From Prostheceraeus crozeri (Eukaryota; Platyhelminthes; Polycladida; Euryleptidae), in the NCBI GenBank assembly GCA_907163375.1, contig CAJQUW010005362.1:186001-250000 (forward strand): a stretch of DNA of 64,000 nucleotides. The letters run 5' to 3'. The notes under the pieces were generated by a model, which saw only the letters and a program-made list of their open reading frames with translations, was not told the origin of the DNA and did no database searches. The position numbers and the translations under genes are program-made. Below are positions 63,603-64,000 of the stretch, piece by piece; position 1 is the stretch's first letter; every line of letters begins with the position of its first letter.

Positions 63603-64000
63603 AAATCCCGATATACATCGAGAATATTGAACACATGAGCATTGATATCCCGTCCGATATCTTGGGATATCGAGGGATGGAATGGCTTTCCTGATACACT
63701 GTTGAGAAGTAGTCACTAAACTGATTGGCATTGATTTCAGTATTTTGACCTGTTGCCATCACTGTGGACTTTCTTCCTAAGTCTTTAATTGTATTCCAAA
63801 CCTTTCTGACATTTCCAGACGATACAGCTTCCTCAATACATCTGTATCTTCAGAGAACGGGTTATATTCATGGCTTCTTCCCTAAGTATTTTGTATCTTT
63901 CCTATTGTCTCAGGTGGAAAGCTTTGTCCCGATCATTTATCAACATCTTCAGCTGCGGAGTAACCCACGGAGGATAATCTAAGCGGATTGTTCGAAACGG
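63602..64000 (-). mobile_element. LINE fragment continuing beyond the window
   Basis: On the - strand: PWVTPQLKMLINDRDKAFHL, then ERYKILREEAMN, VWNTIKDLGRKST and INANQFSDYFSTVYQ, and later INAHVFNILDVYRDL. This is the linker between endonuclease and RT in CR1/Jockey-type LINEs. Frames change several times, so it is dead. The next expected stretch (K.CG.DNLP.W) begins at about 59.85 kb, so one LINE copy seems to be split by 3.7 kb of insertions. Confidence 0.7.

Overview
The window looks like nuclear DNA of an invertebrate animal. It is AT-rich and gene-poor, full of transposon remains, has short GT-AG introns, and carries one clear host metabolic gene plus a decayed histone H2B copy. I cannot place the phylum.

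Layout. 1-14.7 kb is mostly unrecognised non-coding DNA with a 47-bp minisatellite (3546-3945), two hairpin repeats, a tRNA-like SINE, an AT microsatellite and blocks rich in CAATTAATTG. 14.77-17.09 kb is a decayed Penelope-like retroelement. 17,624-39,642 is a Polinton/Maverick of about 22 kb, nearly whole, with about three broken genes. 39.6-40.1 kb is a fragment with a BED finger and a hAT-like end. 42.2-42.8 kb is a LINE fragment. 43,721-46,531 is an apparently intact, intronless bifunctional lysine-degradation enzyme (AASS type), the only confident host gene. 47.9-49.05 kb is a GIY-YIG-bearing retroelement piece between 114-bp inverted arms. 54,270-54,634 is an H2B pseudogene. 58,209-58,956 is a nearly perfect palindrome. 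59.27-64 kb is a nest: a LINE apparently split by a foldback element that is itself split by a 939-bp hAT-like element with an 8-bp target duplication, plus a reverse transcriptase fragment.

The Polinton. Its terminal inverted repeats are unequal because the left one carries an extra 485-bp tandem copy. The + strand left part holds a zinc-finger/coiled-coil protein, a small protein and the protein-primed DNA polymerase B. A long - strand block holds two related WEVG-motif proteins, protease, major capsid protein, a basic pVI-like protein, integrase with chromodomain, packaging ATPase, a basic/hydrophobic protein, two RING-like proteins, a DEDD-like protein and a DNA-end-proximal gene. Between these blocks, on the + strand, are two paralogous small proteins (possibly PC4-like) followed by a gene that clearly resembles TATA-binding protein. 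A TBP-like gene together with TATA-box promoters suggests that the element carried part of its own RNA polymerase II promoter recognition. The polymerase gene and the right-end gene share one promoter and leader design: two CCAAT boxes 17 bp apart, a TATA box about 21 bp further on, and an ATG-only first exon followed by a 67-bp intron. I regard the TBP-like gene and the shared cassette as the most interesting points in the window.
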